A stretch of 53,517 bases of DNA. Source: an uncultured Verrucomicrobiales bacterium. Its GTDB lineage: Bacteria; Verrucomicrobiota; Verrucomicrobiia; Verrucomicrobiales; Akkermansiaceae. Within the stretch, counting starts at the first letter, position 1. The number at the start of each line of letters is the position of its first letter. The notes beneath the pieces were generated by a model that was not told the origin of the DNA, made no database searches, and was given only the letters and a program-made list of their open reading frames with translations. This document shows, piece by piece, positions 1-9,924 of this stretch. The position numbers were made by a program, and so were the translations under genes. The DNA lies in contig CALBVY010000051.1 of the NCBI GenBank assembly GCA_937969495.1, forward strand, positions 1 to 53,517, read 5' to 3'.

Positions 1-125
1 GGTGTCAGTGCTTTAGTTCGCTCAGACTTCTTAATCTTGATGACATTTTTATCCTGCTTATAAGCCTGCGTAATCCCTGTAAAGCCCAAGGCTAGAGCTA
101 AAAAGAGTGAGAATCTGAATGTCAT
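1..125 (-). CDS. Secreted or periplasmic protein, N-terminal fragment
   Basis: Only the first 41 codons lie inside the window; the gene runs off its left edge. The start ATG reads MTFRFSLFLALALGFTGITQ, followed by a Lys-rich stretch (AYKQDKNVIKIKKSER). The basic-hydrophobic-Ala/Gln pattern is a typical Sec signal peptide with probable cleavage after TQA. Nothing after that can be assigned to a family. It lies downstream of pheT on the same strand, with a gap of about 156 nt. The frame and signal peptide are seen directly; the export call is inferred. Confidence 0.6.
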   Translation of the reverse strand, partial: MTFRFSLFLALALGFTGITQAYKQDKNVIKIKKSERTKALT

Positions 126-281
126 AAAATGAGGGAGTAAAAAAGTTTTACTATGTATAAAACCTCCTTTGAGAGCTTAGAGGTGTCAATATACAATTAC
201 CCACAAGCGCATGCGTTTACTACACATACAGTCCAGATCACCCTTTCACTCACCCTGCAATCAAATGCCTCATATCCACAA

Positions 282-2684
282 CTAGCGGAAAGTAATAGGC
301 AAGGTCTTAGCCAGATGATCAAGCAGCTTCTGGTGCGCTTGATCCACCTCCTTGGCCTTCATGGTCCGTTCGGAGGATCGGTAGTGGAATGTGTAGGCAA
401 TAGATTTCTTATCCACTGGCAATTTCTCTCCAGAGGGATCCACAAAGAGATCAAAGCATGCGGAGGAGACAAGAAGCATCTCGTTGTGCTTCTTAATCGC
501 CTTTTCAATATCCGCATTGGGCATGGAAACTGGAGCCTCCATCGCAGCATCACGGCTAGACCCAGGGAACTGAGGCAGCTCATCTACTTGCGCCACACCA
601 GCACTAAGCTGCTGACACTTCTTTAACTCAAGCTCCACGAGATAAATTGGGCTAGCGCTACCAAGCTCACGGCACTTAGCCGGACTAAGCTGGGCAAAGA
701 CTCCTACCGGTTTACCTTCACAGAGAACATCAGCGGCGAGGATAAAGCCCTCTCGCTCACGTGGTGAGAGTTGGATCGATTGCTGAGGAAATAGAGACTC
801 GATCGTGGCCTTCACATCAAAGGCATCGATCGACTTATTCGCGCCATCCCAGCCAAGAGGCCCTGTATCCCCCCCCATAAGAAGAGCGAGTGAGTCCGCT
901 TCTAGATCTTTTGCCTTTCCTCCTCCCGCATTACGGAACTGGCGCCCTATTTCAAAAAAGCGTAAGGATTTAACCCCTTGGCGGATATTACGTGCCGCAG
1001 TAGCCACCAGTCCGGGCGTAAGCGATGGCCTCATAATCGCGTGATCCTCTGAGAGGGGCAGAGCCACACGAACCAGATCACCATCTTGCAGCGGGCGCAC
1101 TGGTAAGGCGACATCCATCTGCGCCACCGTGGCATCAGGGGCACTCTGAGCAATCAACTTAATGGTTTGTGTTTCATAGAAACCAATACCAGCTAAGGTC
1201 TTACGAAGTGCCATCTGATAATCATAACCTGCATCTACATCACTTGCCTGAACAAAGGTACCTACAAAGCGTGATGGCACTTTATCCAAGCCATGCACGC
1301 GGGCAATTTCTTCTACCAAATCAATGTGACGTGGTAAATCCAGACGGTAGCTAGGCACCTTCCAGAGATGGCCATTGAGCTTTTCAAGACCTAGCCGTAG
1401 TAGAATATCTTCTGCGTCTGTGAGAGAAATAGAACCACCCATCAGCTGGTCAAGCTTCGCCACATCAAGCTCAACATCACGAGTGAGCACAGGAGGCTCT
1501 CCAGCTATAGCAGTAGCACCATGGATACTGCCACCAGTCAGATCCATAATCAATTTTACAGCAAAAGCCGAAGATGTTAGAACAGCCTGTGGATCACTCC
1601 CACGCTCAAAGCGGTAAGAGGAGTCTGAGTTAAGCGCAAGACGGCGCGCGCTACGGCGGATATTAGATGGGGTGAAATAGGCAGATTCTAGGATGATATC
1701 TGTGGTGGACTCTGTCACCCCACTATCAAGCCCACCCATAATACCTCCGAGAGCAAGCACAGCACCAGAGGCATCTGAGATCACCACATCCTCTGTAGTC
1801 AGCTTGTATTCCTCTTCATCGAGAGCCTTGAATATCTCTCCATCCTTAGCCAAGCGGATATCCAGTGCGCCTTGCACCTTAGCCGCATCAAAGGCATGAA
1901 GTGGATGGCCAAGCTCATGCAACACGTAGTTAGTGATATCGACAACGTTATTGATCGGGCGCAGACCAATGGCTTCCAGCTTGGTCTTGAGCCACTCAGG
2001 AGACTCTGTGACATGAACACCTGAGATTTTCACCGCGGAGTAGTAAGGACAAGAATCTAAGGCATGAAGGTTAATACTCTCGGTATCTAATTCGAGCTGC
2101 GCTTCAGCAATATCATGCTCTTTACGCTCCATCCCCGCGAGAGCCGCAAGTTCACGCGCCATCCCAGTGTGTGAGAGTAAATCAGGGCGGTTAGGAGTGA
2201 CTTCAACTTCAATGATGGTATCAGCAGTGTAGAGATCTTGGAGCTTGTGCCCCACTTCATAATCCTCAGGTAAAATCATCAGCCCATCTTCCACATCTGT
2301 AAGGCCTATTTCTCCAGCCCCACAGAGCATCCCATTGGAGGCGATACCACGCAGCCTACCTTCTTTGATAACAAAACCATCACCAAGATCAGCACCCGGA
2401 AGGGCACAGGGAACTTTATCCCCCACCTTGTAATTCTGCGCCCCACAAACAATCTGGCGTAACTCACCCTCCCCGGCATCTACCTGACAGACTTTTAGCC
2501 GATCCGCATCTGGATGCTGCTCCGCAGATTTCACCTGAGCGACAACGATTTTCTCCGAAGGAATCCCCTTACTCGTAATCCCCTCCACCTCCACACCCGC
2601 AAAGGTCAACAGATCATCAATCTCCTGCAAAGACATATTGGAAAGGTCAAGATGCTCGTTGAGCCAGTTAAGTGAAACGTTCAT
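282..2684 (-). CDS. pheT: Phenylalanine-tRNA ligase beta subunit
   Basis: Beta subunit of the alpha2-beta2 phenylalanyl-tRNA synthetase, which charges tRNA-Phe in the cytoplasm. At 800 residues it is full length for the bacterial long form. An EMAP/OB-type tRNA-binding domain lies at about 40-150 (DADRLKVCQVDAGEG, IVCGAQNYKVGD). B3/B4 editing follows at about 210-390 (RPINNVVDITNYVLHELGHP), then the B5 domain and core, and a C-terminal anticodon-binding FDX-ACB domain from about 705 (FPGSSRDAAMEAPVS, ending in KTLPITFR). The start MNVSLNWLNEHLDL matches the usual family N-terminus. pheS is not upstream: the 5' neighbour is a 354-nt gap and then an opposite-strand accessory gene, so the usual pheS-pheT operon is split here. 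Confidence 0.97.
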   Translation of the reverse strand: MNVSLNWLNEHLDLSNMSLQEIDDLLTFAGVEVEGITSKGIPSEKIVVAQVKSAEQHPDADRLKVCQVDAGEGELRQIVCGAQNYKVGDKVPCALPGADLGDGFVIKEGRLRGIASNGMLCGAGEIGLTDVEDGLMILPEDYEVGHKLQDLYTADTIIEVEVTPNRPDLLSHTGMARELAALAGMERKEHDIAEAQLELDTESINLHALDSCPYYSAVKISGVHVTESPEWLKTKLEAIGLRPINNVVDITNYVLHELGHPLHAFDAAKVQGALDIRLAKDGEIFKALDEEEYKLTTEDVVISDASGAVLALGGIMGGLDSGVTESTTDIILESAYFTPSNIRRSARRLALNSDSSYRFERGSDPQAVLTSSAFAVKLIMDLTGGSIHGATAIAGEPPVLTRDVELDVAKLDQLMGGSISLTDAEDILLRLGLEKLNGHLWKVPSYRLDLPRHIDLVEEIARVHGLDKVPSRFVGTFVQASDVDAGYDYQMALRKTLAGIGFYETQTIKLIAQSAPDATVAQMDVALPVRPLQDGDLVRVALPLSEDHAIMRPSLTPGLVATAARNIRQGVKSLRFFEIGRQFRNAGGGKAKDLEADSLALLMGGDTGPLGWDGANKSIDAFDVKATIESLFPQQSIQLSPREREGFILAADVLCEGKPVGVFAQLSPAKCRELGSASPIYLVELELKKCQQLSAGVAQVDELPQFPGSSRDAAMEAPVSMPNADIEKAIKKHNEMLLVSSACFDLFVDPSGEKLPVDKKSIAYTFHYRSSERTMKAKEVDQAHQKLLDHLAKTLPITFR

Positions 2685-3038
2685 AAGTTCGGTGGGAAGT
2701 AATCAATATTCGGTAGACAGCAGGCTTACCTGTGCCAAGGGGTTTGAGCATAGAATGAACGGTTTTTACAGTGTTTTTTAATTCCTTTTCCCAATCAGAC
2801 TTAAGGGCAAAAAATGCACCATCCAAAGGAAGATGGCGGGTAAAATTACCTATCTGGCACCAAATTTCTTCACATTTGCTCCTACCCCAAGAAAAAAAGT
2901 AAAATGCGCTGAAAGATCAATAAACATCATACTTTGCGCCATATGCAAACGCTCAAAAAAATCGATAAAAGGTAACTATTTATCGATAAACAATAAATAG
3001 TTATTGCTAAACGATTATTATTCGACTATCACTTTTGC
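2685..3038. other. Intergenic region between pheT and the DUF2975 cassette
   Basis: This 354-nt gap separates divergent genes and must hold the promoters of both. No ORF with a recognisable product and no tRNA-like fold was seen. Its right third is AT-rich and holds a perfect 11-bp inverted repeat plus two copies of ATCGATAAA whose starts are 21 bp apart (2961 and 2982). No credible -35/-10 pair could be picked by eye. Confidence 0.5.
2973..3003. promoter_or_regulatory. Perfect 11-bp palindrome, candidate operator
   Basis: TAACTATTTAT at 2973-2983 is repeated exactly inverted as ATAAATAGTTA at 2993-3003, with a 9-nt centre. It ends 35 nt before the DUF2975 start. One of two same-phase ATCGATAAA repeats overlaps it. 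The downstream cassette encodes a small XRE-family regulator, so autoregulation is a reasonable inference. A transcript hairpin is an alternative, but there is no U-tract. Confidence 0.45.
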
Positions 3039-3599
3039 ATGCACAAAAAAGTAAACCCGCTCAAGAAAGTTCAGAAAATCGGTCGGCTAATCGTCTGGAT
3101 TTCCAGTTTCAGCATATTTTGTCATATCATTACCTGTCTTGTTGGAATTCTCATTTTTCTATTTTTTAAAAACCTCGGCCTTGAGGCTAACGATTCCTTA
3201 ACAGTAACAAATAATGCCAATAAATCCGTGTTAACTACTACAGTCTCACATATAGAGAGTTTTGATGAAATAATATTTACGCATACCATTTTTGTATACG
3301 CTGTTAATATAATAATCAGCATTGCCCTTTTAATTATTGGTATCTCATGGACACAGGCAAATATATTTAGCCGGCATGTTATTCAATCCTGTAAATGGAT
3401 GGGTATCATTTTAGTCTTATCTAAAATTCACCTATCTTTCATGTCATGGTTCTGCAGCAACATTCTAGATATGAACAGCTCGGTACTGAGTTATGAATTT
3501 CAAACCGAAGGTATAATCATCGGCCTAACATTAATATCGCTGAGTTATATATTTCAATACAGCAATCAACTTGAGGAAGAATCCCTCCTAACCGTATAG
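3039..3599 (+). CDS. DUF2975-like membrane protein
   Basis: A 186-residue integral membrane protein with about four hydrophobic segments: near 17-43 (IVWISSFSIFCHIITCLVGI), 80-104, 118-140 and 158-174. Layout, size and position directly before a small YozG-type HTH gene match the DUF2975 family, whose members commonly sit beside such regulators (YoaS/YozG in Bacillus). The biochemical role of the family is unknown; a membrane partner or sensor for the regulator is only an inference. The gene is AT-richer than its chromosomal surroundings, suggesting acquisition. Its stop is 21 nt before the HTH gene, consistent with one transcript. No Shine-Dalgarno motif precedes the ATG. Confidence 0.6.
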   Translation: MHKKVNPLKKVQKIGRLIVWISSFSIFCHIITCLVGILIFLFFKNLGLEANDSLTVTNNANKSVLTTTVSHIESFDEIIFTHTIFVYAVNIIISIALLIIGISWTQANIFSRHVIQSCKWMGIILVLSKIHLSFMSWFCSNILDMNSSVLSYEFQTEGIIIGLTLISLSYIFQYSNQLEEESLLTV

Positions 3600-3620
3600 A
3601 TCTTTATATTAGATACCGAT

Positions 3621-3857
3621 ATGCCTATTTCTGTAAATCTTAATGTCTTACTCGCAGAGAGAGATATGAAATTGAATGATCTCGCAGATGCTGTAGGAAT
3701 TACAGTGCAAAACTTATCAAACTTAAAAACAGGAAAAGCAAAAGCCATTAGATTTTCCACTCTAGAGGCAATATGCAAACATTTAAATTGCCAACCAGGT
3801 GACTTGTTAAAACACGATGCATCAGACGACAAGAAATCCGCCGAGCAAAATGGATAA
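3621..3857 (+). CDS. YozG-like XRE-family HTH regulator
   Basis: A 78-residue protein that is almost wholly one Cro/C1-type helix-turn-helix: MPISVNLNVLLAERDMKLND, then LADAVGITVQNLSNLKTGKA (helices 2-3) and FSTLEAICKHLNCQPGDLLK. The last motif is the hallmark of the short YozG/YdaS-like XRE group that pairs with DUF2975 proteins. It probably binds DNA as a dimer and represses its own cassette; the palindrome at 2973-3003 is the obvious candidate site. It lies between the membrane protein and a CPBP protease, all on one strand with short gaps (21 and 33 nt), so the three are probably one operon. Confidence 0.85.
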   Translation: MPISVNLNVLLAERDMKLNDLADAVGITVQNLSNLKTGKAKAIRFSTLEAICKHLNCQPGDLLKHDASDDKKSAEQNG

Positions 3858-3890
3858 ATCAATCTCTTAAAATAAATTACCCTCTTATAT

Positions 3891-4679
3891 ATGATGATAT
3901 CAAAAAAAACATTCCTAATAAGGACTTTGATTGTTCTTGGCTCTTCAATCATCGCCTTTCTCATCATTCTTCTTCAAGGCTACCTATGCATGGTGTACCA
4001 AGCAACCTTTAAGCCATTTAGCCGTGATGTTTTTGTAGTTATTACGTCTTTAGCATTACTGGCCATCATCTTATCCAATAAAAAAATTAGAAACAGTCTT
4101 CCTATCAATTTCAAATGGACTTGGGTAATAATCATCCCTCTCTTATGCATAGCAATATTGATCCCCTTTTATAGCAACCCAGAAGGCTCCTCCTTTATTT
4201 GGCCTGTGCTAATTATAATTCTTACATCCTTAGCAGTAGGTTTCTTTGAAGAAGTCTTCTTAAGAGGTTTTGCATTCTCTTTCAAAGGTGATGCTACGCC
4301 TCGCTATACGGTCATTCTCTCTTCATTAGTTTTTGGGTGTCTTCATTTTACAAATCTCACACAAGGAATACCTTTGGGTGCAATAATTGGCCAAGTAATT
4401 TTCGCATTTTTCATCGGTATTATTTTCGGGGTGATTCGAGTTATAACGGGAAGCATTGCTTGGTGTTTTCTTCTGCACGGTTTTTATAATGCGGCCGTGG
4501 AATTCGCTAATAAAGATTCAGAATTTGTCAACCTAGCAGGTCTAATAATAGCATTAGTATTAATCATTCCTGGTATCGTGTTAGTTTTTGCTCACCCAAA
4601 AATGCGCCAAAATAATAGTATAGAAAATAACAACTTAACTATAGATAACCATACTACGCGAGGAAAAATAAAGGTGTAA
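3891..4679 (+). CDS. CPBP-family intramembrane metalloprotease
   Basis: A 262-residue multipass membrane protein of the CPBP (CAAX protease/Abi) family. The catalytic motifs are complete: EE at 120-121 with R125 (FFEEVFLRGFAF), H152 in FGCLHF, and H196 with N200 in LLHGFYN. The family includes Rce1-type prenyl-protein proteases and bacteriocin self-immunity proteins. Association with a small HTH regulator and a DUF2975 protein fits an immunity or envelope-stress cassette, but no bacteriocin or prenylated substrate is encoded nearby, so the substrate is unknown. The start is ambiguous between two adjacent ATGs (3891 and 3894). It is AT-rich like the two genes before it. Confidence 0.88.
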   Translation: MMISKKTFLIRTLIVLGSSIIAFLIILLQGYLCMVYQATFKPFSRDVFVVITSLALLAIILSNKKIRNSLPINFKWTWVIIIPLLCIAILIPFYSNPEGSSFIWPVLIIILTSLAVGFFEEVFLRGFAFSFKGDATPRYTVILSSLVFGCLHFTNLTQGIPLGAIIGQVIFAFFIGIIFGVIRVITGSIAWCFLLHGFYNAAVEFANKDSEFVNLAGLIIALVLIIPGIVLVFAHPKMRQNNSIENNNLTIDNHTTRGKIKV

Positions 4680-4725
4680 TTGGCTGATTATTAGCAATAA
4701 AATTCAATTAAGTATTGGCATGAGT

Positions 4726-4775
4726 GAGGGTTCTTAAAAATTTGTTTGCTTAAAAACAAACTCATCTAGACCCTC
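4726..4775. terminator. Nested hairpin after the CPBP cassette
   Basis: Two inverted repeats are nested. The outer arms are GAGGGT (4726-4731) and ACCCTC (4770-4775); the inner arms are TTTGTTT (4741-4747) and AAACAAA (4754-4760). It begins 46 nt after the stop of the CPBP gene. There is no clean terminal U-tract, so termination is possible but unproven. The same structure could be a scar of mobile DNA. Confidence 0.35.
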
Positions 4776-4962
4776 CAACAAAATCTAAACTGTAACCTCG
4801 CCCAACTCAAGAGCGTTTCTTTACTAACAAACGCTATCCTTCGGCACCGAACGGTTAATCTCGTTATTCTTCCCACAATATACAGCAGCTTCCCGAGCTT
4901 GATTAGTGAAATTGCGGTAGTCTTACTTAACCATGGTCTTGATGGGAAAAAGGCAGAGGAGA

Positions 4963-6153
4963 TTAGGCCTGCGTGGTGTCAGGGATGTTATCAGAGGGAG
5001 TGCCTTCGGGTGAACGGAAAAGATTGAGATAAGGATCGAAGCGGAAGCGGCGATTTCTTTTCTGGCCGGTGCTTTCTTTGATGAGGTTCATTTCTTCGAA
5101 ACGGGAGAGAATTTTGTTGGCTTGGGCGAAGGAGATGTCGAGTCGTTCTTTGACTTGGTTGGCGGTGACAGCCGGTTGCTCAAAGAGGTAGTCGAGAAGA
5201 GGGTGAGAGCCAGTCATACTACCGAGGGTATCGGAGACTTGTTTGTGAGTGCTTTCGCGTAGGGCGATGATTTCCCGCGCGGTAGTGACTGCATCACGGG
5301 AGACGATGGCGACACCGCGGAGGAAGAATTTGATCCAGCCTTCCCAGTCACCATTCCGGCGGATAGCGGTAAGGCGATCATAGTATTCCATGCGGTGGAG
5401 CTTGAAGTAATGGGAGAGGTAGAGGAGAGGGAACTCGAGGATGTTGCGATGGCAGAGGAGGAAGGTGATGAGGAGTCGACCGACGCGGCCATTACCATCA
5501 AGAAAAGGGTGAATGGTTTCGAATTGTGCATGAGCGTAGGCGCAGTGGATGAGCGCGGGGAGATCGCCGGGAACATGGAGGAAATTTTCCAAATCACCGA
5601 GAGCCTGCGTCATCTCGTGGACAGGCGGAGGGACGTAGGTGGCATCCTTTAAGGCAGAGCCTCCGGGACCGATCCAGTTTTGGGAGCGGCGGAATTCTCC
5701 GGGATTCCGCTCACTGCCACGCGTGCCAGACATGAGCTTGTTGTGGATTTCACGAATAAGGCGGAGGGAAAGCGGAAGGTCACCAGTACGGATTTGGGTA
5801 AGGCCATGGTTCATGGCCTTGATGTAGTTGACGACTTCCTCGACGTCTTTGGGCGTGCTTTGCTCGCCGGACTCGTAGTCGATGACATCTTCGAGGGTGC
5901 TTTGGGTGCCTTCGATCTGGGAAGAGAGGACAGCCTCGTAGCGGACATACATGGCGACGAAGAAATCAGGGCTAGGAAGGACGGAGCAAACGCCATCGAG
6001 TCGGCCAAGGGCGCGGTCGGCATCGGACAAAAGCCGGATGATATCCTGGTCTTGAGTAAGAGGAGGGACAGGGGGAAGCGGAGCCGGAATGAAGGCGGTA
6101 TAGCCTTCACGTTGTTTTACAAAATGGCCTGATCGTGAAATAAGATCGCTCAC
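4963..6153 (-). CDS. Fic-domain protein, class II, with C-terminal winged helix
   Basis: A 396-residue Fic protein. The active-site loop is HPFLDGNGRVGR at 215-226, matching HxFx(D/E)GNGRxxR with the catalytic His215. The N-terminal Fic_N region carries an inhibitory helix motif, SSQIEG at 77-82, fitting (S/T)xxxE(G/N), so this is a self-inhibited class II enzyme. The C-terminus (about 310-380, TANQVKERLDISFAQANKIL) looks like a winged-helix DNA-binding domain. Class II Fic enzymes usually transfer AMP to a protein hydroxyl and may also remove it; the target is not evident. It stands alone, so it is not a two-gene toxin-antitoxin unit. Its composition looks GC-richer than the AT-rich cassette beside it. 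Confidence 0.93.
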   Translation of the reverse strand: MSDLISRSGHFVKQREGYTAFIPAPLPPVPPLTQDQDIIRLLSDADRALGRLDGVCSVLPSPDFFVAMYVRYEAVLSSQIEGTQSTLEDVIDYESGEQSTPKDVEEVVNYIKAMNHGLTQIRTGDLPLSLRLIREIHNKLMSGTRGSERNPGEFRRSQNWIGPGGSALKDATYVPPPVHEMTQALGDLENFLHVPGDLPALIHCAYAHAQFETIHPFLDGNGRVGRLLITFLLCHRNILEFPLLYLSHYFKLHRMEYYDRLTAIRRNGDWEGWIKFFLRGVAIVSRDAVTTAREIIALRESTHKQVSDTLGSMTGSHPLLDYLFEQPAVTANQVKERLDISFAQANKILSRFEEMNLIKESTGQKRNRRFRFDPYLNLFRSPEGTPSDNIPDTTQA

Positions 6154-6356
6154 AAAGGATATTTAGCATCTTGGAGAATAATAAGCGATTGAAAAGTTCA
6201 TTATATTATCCAAAAAATCATTTTTGTAAAATAAAGATACCTGCCAGAAGCTTATATTTCACAGTTGGGAAATATAACGTAAAGGCCACCCATCCACTAC
6301 CGGAGGGCGAACTTTGATTTCAGGTTAAGGTTCATAATTATCATTAAAACGTCGAC

Positions 6357-6764
6357 TCAAGGCGCGGTAGTGGATTGGTGTGCGCTGTCTTGTTCTGCAT
6401 TAAGTTTTTTGGGAATCGCTAGTTCTAGCTCTCGCCCTTCAAGGTGCATAAAAGTGACTAATCGCCACTCGCTCTCATCTGTTGTGTAATCGATTGGCTT
6501 GGTGATAGGGCTCTCGGAAATAGCGACCCGCATATTCTTGCTGCCAACATTCCAACGCGCCTTGAAATAATCAAAGCCGTCTTTGCGACCCTTGTAGTAG
6601 ACTGACCCTAGTGTGTCACGATTGGTCGTGGCAATAACCTCGTCAAGCTCGGTTCTGGTATGGGTTGTTGAGCATCCACCACAAAGTATGAAAACACCTC
6701 CTGCTGCTCCGAGAGCAAGGATGGAAGCTGACGTCATCAGAATCTTTTTGAGTGCAAGTTTCAT
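6357..6764 (-). CDS. Small putative lipoprotein of unknown function
   Basis: The start was set at the ATG at 6764 (MKLALKKILMTSASILALG) because it gives a proper signal peptide. A longer reading from 6800 adds 12 unlikely residues. The protein has 135 residues. The hydrophobic stretch ends in ILCGGCSTT, so acylation at this Cys is likely although position -3 is not canonical. The mature part is soluble and charged, with a run YYKGRKDGFDYFKARWNVGS, and no family is recognised. It lies between the ATP synthase terminator and the Fic gene and seems monocistronic. Confidence 0.7.
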   Translation of the reverse strand: MKLALKKILMTSASILALGAAGGVFILCGGCSTTHTRTELDEVIATTNRDTLGSVYYKGRKDGFDYFKARWNVGSKNMRVAISESPITKPIDYTTDESEWRLVTFMHLEGRELELAIPKKLNAEQDSAHQSTTAP

Positions 6765-6905
6765 TTTGAGCAGAACGAAAAATAAATGGTGCAATCTCAA
6801 GCCAGTGATTTAGGTAATTGCCACCAATATCATTCTATGAACATAGCTATTTTCTGACGAGAGATTAGCTAGTGTATTCGCAAATTTAGATCACTGTATA
6901 AATGA

Positions 6906-6940
6906 AAAACTCCAGAGGCTTAGTAGCGCTCTGGGGTTTT
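6906..6940 (-). terminator. Rho-independent terminator of the atp operon
   Basis: Read on the minus strand, CCAGAG and CTCTGG form a GC stem around an 11-12 nt loop. The stem is bordered by A-rich 5' and T-rich 3' flanks (GGAGTTTTTC). It starts 24 nt after the atpC stop. One internal mismatch is present. Confidence 0.75.
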
Positions 6941-6963
6941 GCAAATTGGAAACGTAAACCCGT

Positions 6964-7365
6964 CTAGCGGCGTTTGAGTTGAATCTGGGCAATAGACTTG
7001 CCAATAGAGGCTTGAAGTTGGGCGATCTCCTCAGCATCATCGTTGTGATCGAGACTTTCGAGTGCTTTTTCAGCCGCTTTCTTATCCTCTTCAGCCTGCA
7101 CTTCGTCCACTTCCTCAGCACTGACGGCCATGTCTGTAAGTACGGAGATGCTAATCTGATCAACTTCTGCAAAGCCAGTACCGATGGCAAGCGCGTGGAC
7201 TTTACCGTCTTTGGCGTAGCGTAACTCACCGGGGATGAGTGGTGTCACCATTGCCGTGTGTGTCTCAAGAACACCGATCTCACCCGTTTCAGTAGGCAAA
7301 TATACGTCTGCTACTTCACCGGAGAAAACTTTTTTTTCAGGTGTTACAATATCGAGTTTGATCAT
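6964..7365 (-). CDS. atpC: ATP synthase F1 subunit epsilon
   Basis: Central-stalk epsilon subunit of F1, which couples rotation and can inhibit ATP hydrolysis. It has 133 residues. The N-terminal beta-sandwich is clear: MIKLDIVTPEKKVFSGEVAD and LPTETGEIGVLETHTAMVTP. A C-terminal two-helix region follows (EVDEVQAEEDKKAAEKALES), rich in Glu and Lys and ending in QIQLKRR. It is the last gene of the operon, 70 nt after atpD and followed by the terminator. Confidence 0.96.
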   Translation of the reverse strand: MIKLDIVTPEKKVFSGEVADVYLPTETGEIGVLETHTAMVTPLIPGELRYAKDGKVHALAIGTGFAEVDQISISVLTDMAVSAEEVDEVQAEEDKKAAEKALESLDHNDDAEEIAQLQASIGKSIAQIQLKRR

Positions 7366-7435
7366 GGTATTGAGAATGAGGATGGCTCCTGGAAAGAACC
7401 ACCCTCGGATTTAAATGATTTAAGGAAAAATTAGC

Positions 7436-8983
<1,548 letters not shown>

Positions 8984-9880
8984 TTACTCGAGGGCTTTCA
9001 TAGCCGTAGTAATTTCAAGAAGCTCGGCGGTAATGGCGGCCTGACGGAGCTTGTTGTATTCCAGTTTGAGGTCTTTTGCGAGATCGTTGGCGTTGTCTGT
9101 AGCAGCCTTCATCGCCACCATTCGAGCGGAGTGCTCTGAGGCGCGTGCCTCGACCACCATTTGGTAAATTTGGAAGGTGATATATTGTGGAAGCAGTGCG
9201 CTCAGGACTGAATTTGCATCCGGCTCAAAGGTGTATTCTTTTTCTAAAGCGGCTGCTGTATCAGTCTCACCTACATTACCTTTACCTACGCCTTCGTAGT
9301 CACGTTTTTCAGCGAGTTTGGATGGGTCAACTGGCAACAGCTGGGAGACATGGGGTTCCTGAACGAGTGTTGAAACGAAGTTGGTAAAACAGACAGAGAC
9401 TTTGTTGTAGGTGCCGCTCAGATACTGATCAGTGAGATGCTTAGCGATGGGCTTTACCTCATCAAAGGGAATAGGGTCATCGAGGGTGAAATCTTCAACG
9501 ATGGTTTCATCTGTTTTGACCAGCTGCTCTTTGAGCTTTTTACCCACTGTGGAGTATTCAGCTGCATCGGTAATCTCCGCACGAACTTTCTTCAGAAGGT
9601 TGGTATTGATACCACCACAGAGGCCTTTGTCCGTAGAGATAACAAGCACGAGGTGCTTACCCTCTTCACGAACTTCAAGATATGGATGGGAGAGCCCTTC
9701 CATATTTGACTTCAGATTGGTTAGAACAAGGTTGAGCTTATCAGCATATTCACGACCAGCTAACGCCTGATCCTGTGCCTTTTTCATCTTGGCTGCAGCA
9801 ACCATCTGCATCGCCTTGGTGATTTGGGCAGTATTATTAACGGACTTAATCCGTCTTCTGATATCCTTAAGGTTAGCCAT
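8984..9880 (-). CDS. atpG: ATP synthase F1 subunit gamma
   Basis: Rotor-shaft subunit of F1; 298 residues. The two ends form the coiled-coil axle: MANLKDIRRRIKSVNNTAQI with TKAMQMVAAAKMKKAQ at the start, and ARASEHSARMVAMKAATDNA with NKLRQAAITAELLEITTAMK at the end. The Rossmann-like middle includes LVISTDKGLCGGINTNL. A short acidic insert at about 195-225 (GETDTAAALEKEYTFEPDAN) is variable in the family. Position between atpA and atpD is standard. Confidence 0.97.
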   Translation of the reverse strand: MANLKDIRRRIKSVNNTAQITKAMQMVAAAKMKKAQDQALAGREYADKLNLVLTNLKSNMEGLSHPYLEVREEGKHLVLVISTDKGLCGGINTNLLKKVRAEITDAAEYSTVGKKLKEQLVKTDETIVEDFTLDDPIPFDEVKPIAKHLTDQYLSGTYNKVSVCFTNFVSTLVQEPHVSQLLPVDPSKLAEKRDYEGVGKGNVGETDTAAALEKEYTFEPDANSVLSALLPQYITFQIYQMVVEARASEHSARMVAMKAATDNANDLAKDLKLEYNKLRQAAITAELLEITTAMKALE

Positions 9881-9924
9881 GTTCTAGGGTTCGTTCTGAA
9901 TGGTTGTGATCCGTCAGCAGTAGC

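Noticed and set aside
4824-4934. A possible minus-strand start (MVK, stop, DYRNFTNQAREAAVYC...) that recalls a transposase N-terminus
   Set aside because: An in-frame TAA lies four codons after the ATG and the similarity is only by recall; too weak to call a pseudogene.
5680-6132. Long open frame on the plus strand over the Fic gene
   Set aside because: It is a shadow of the conserved Fic frame, with no start context or domain of its own.
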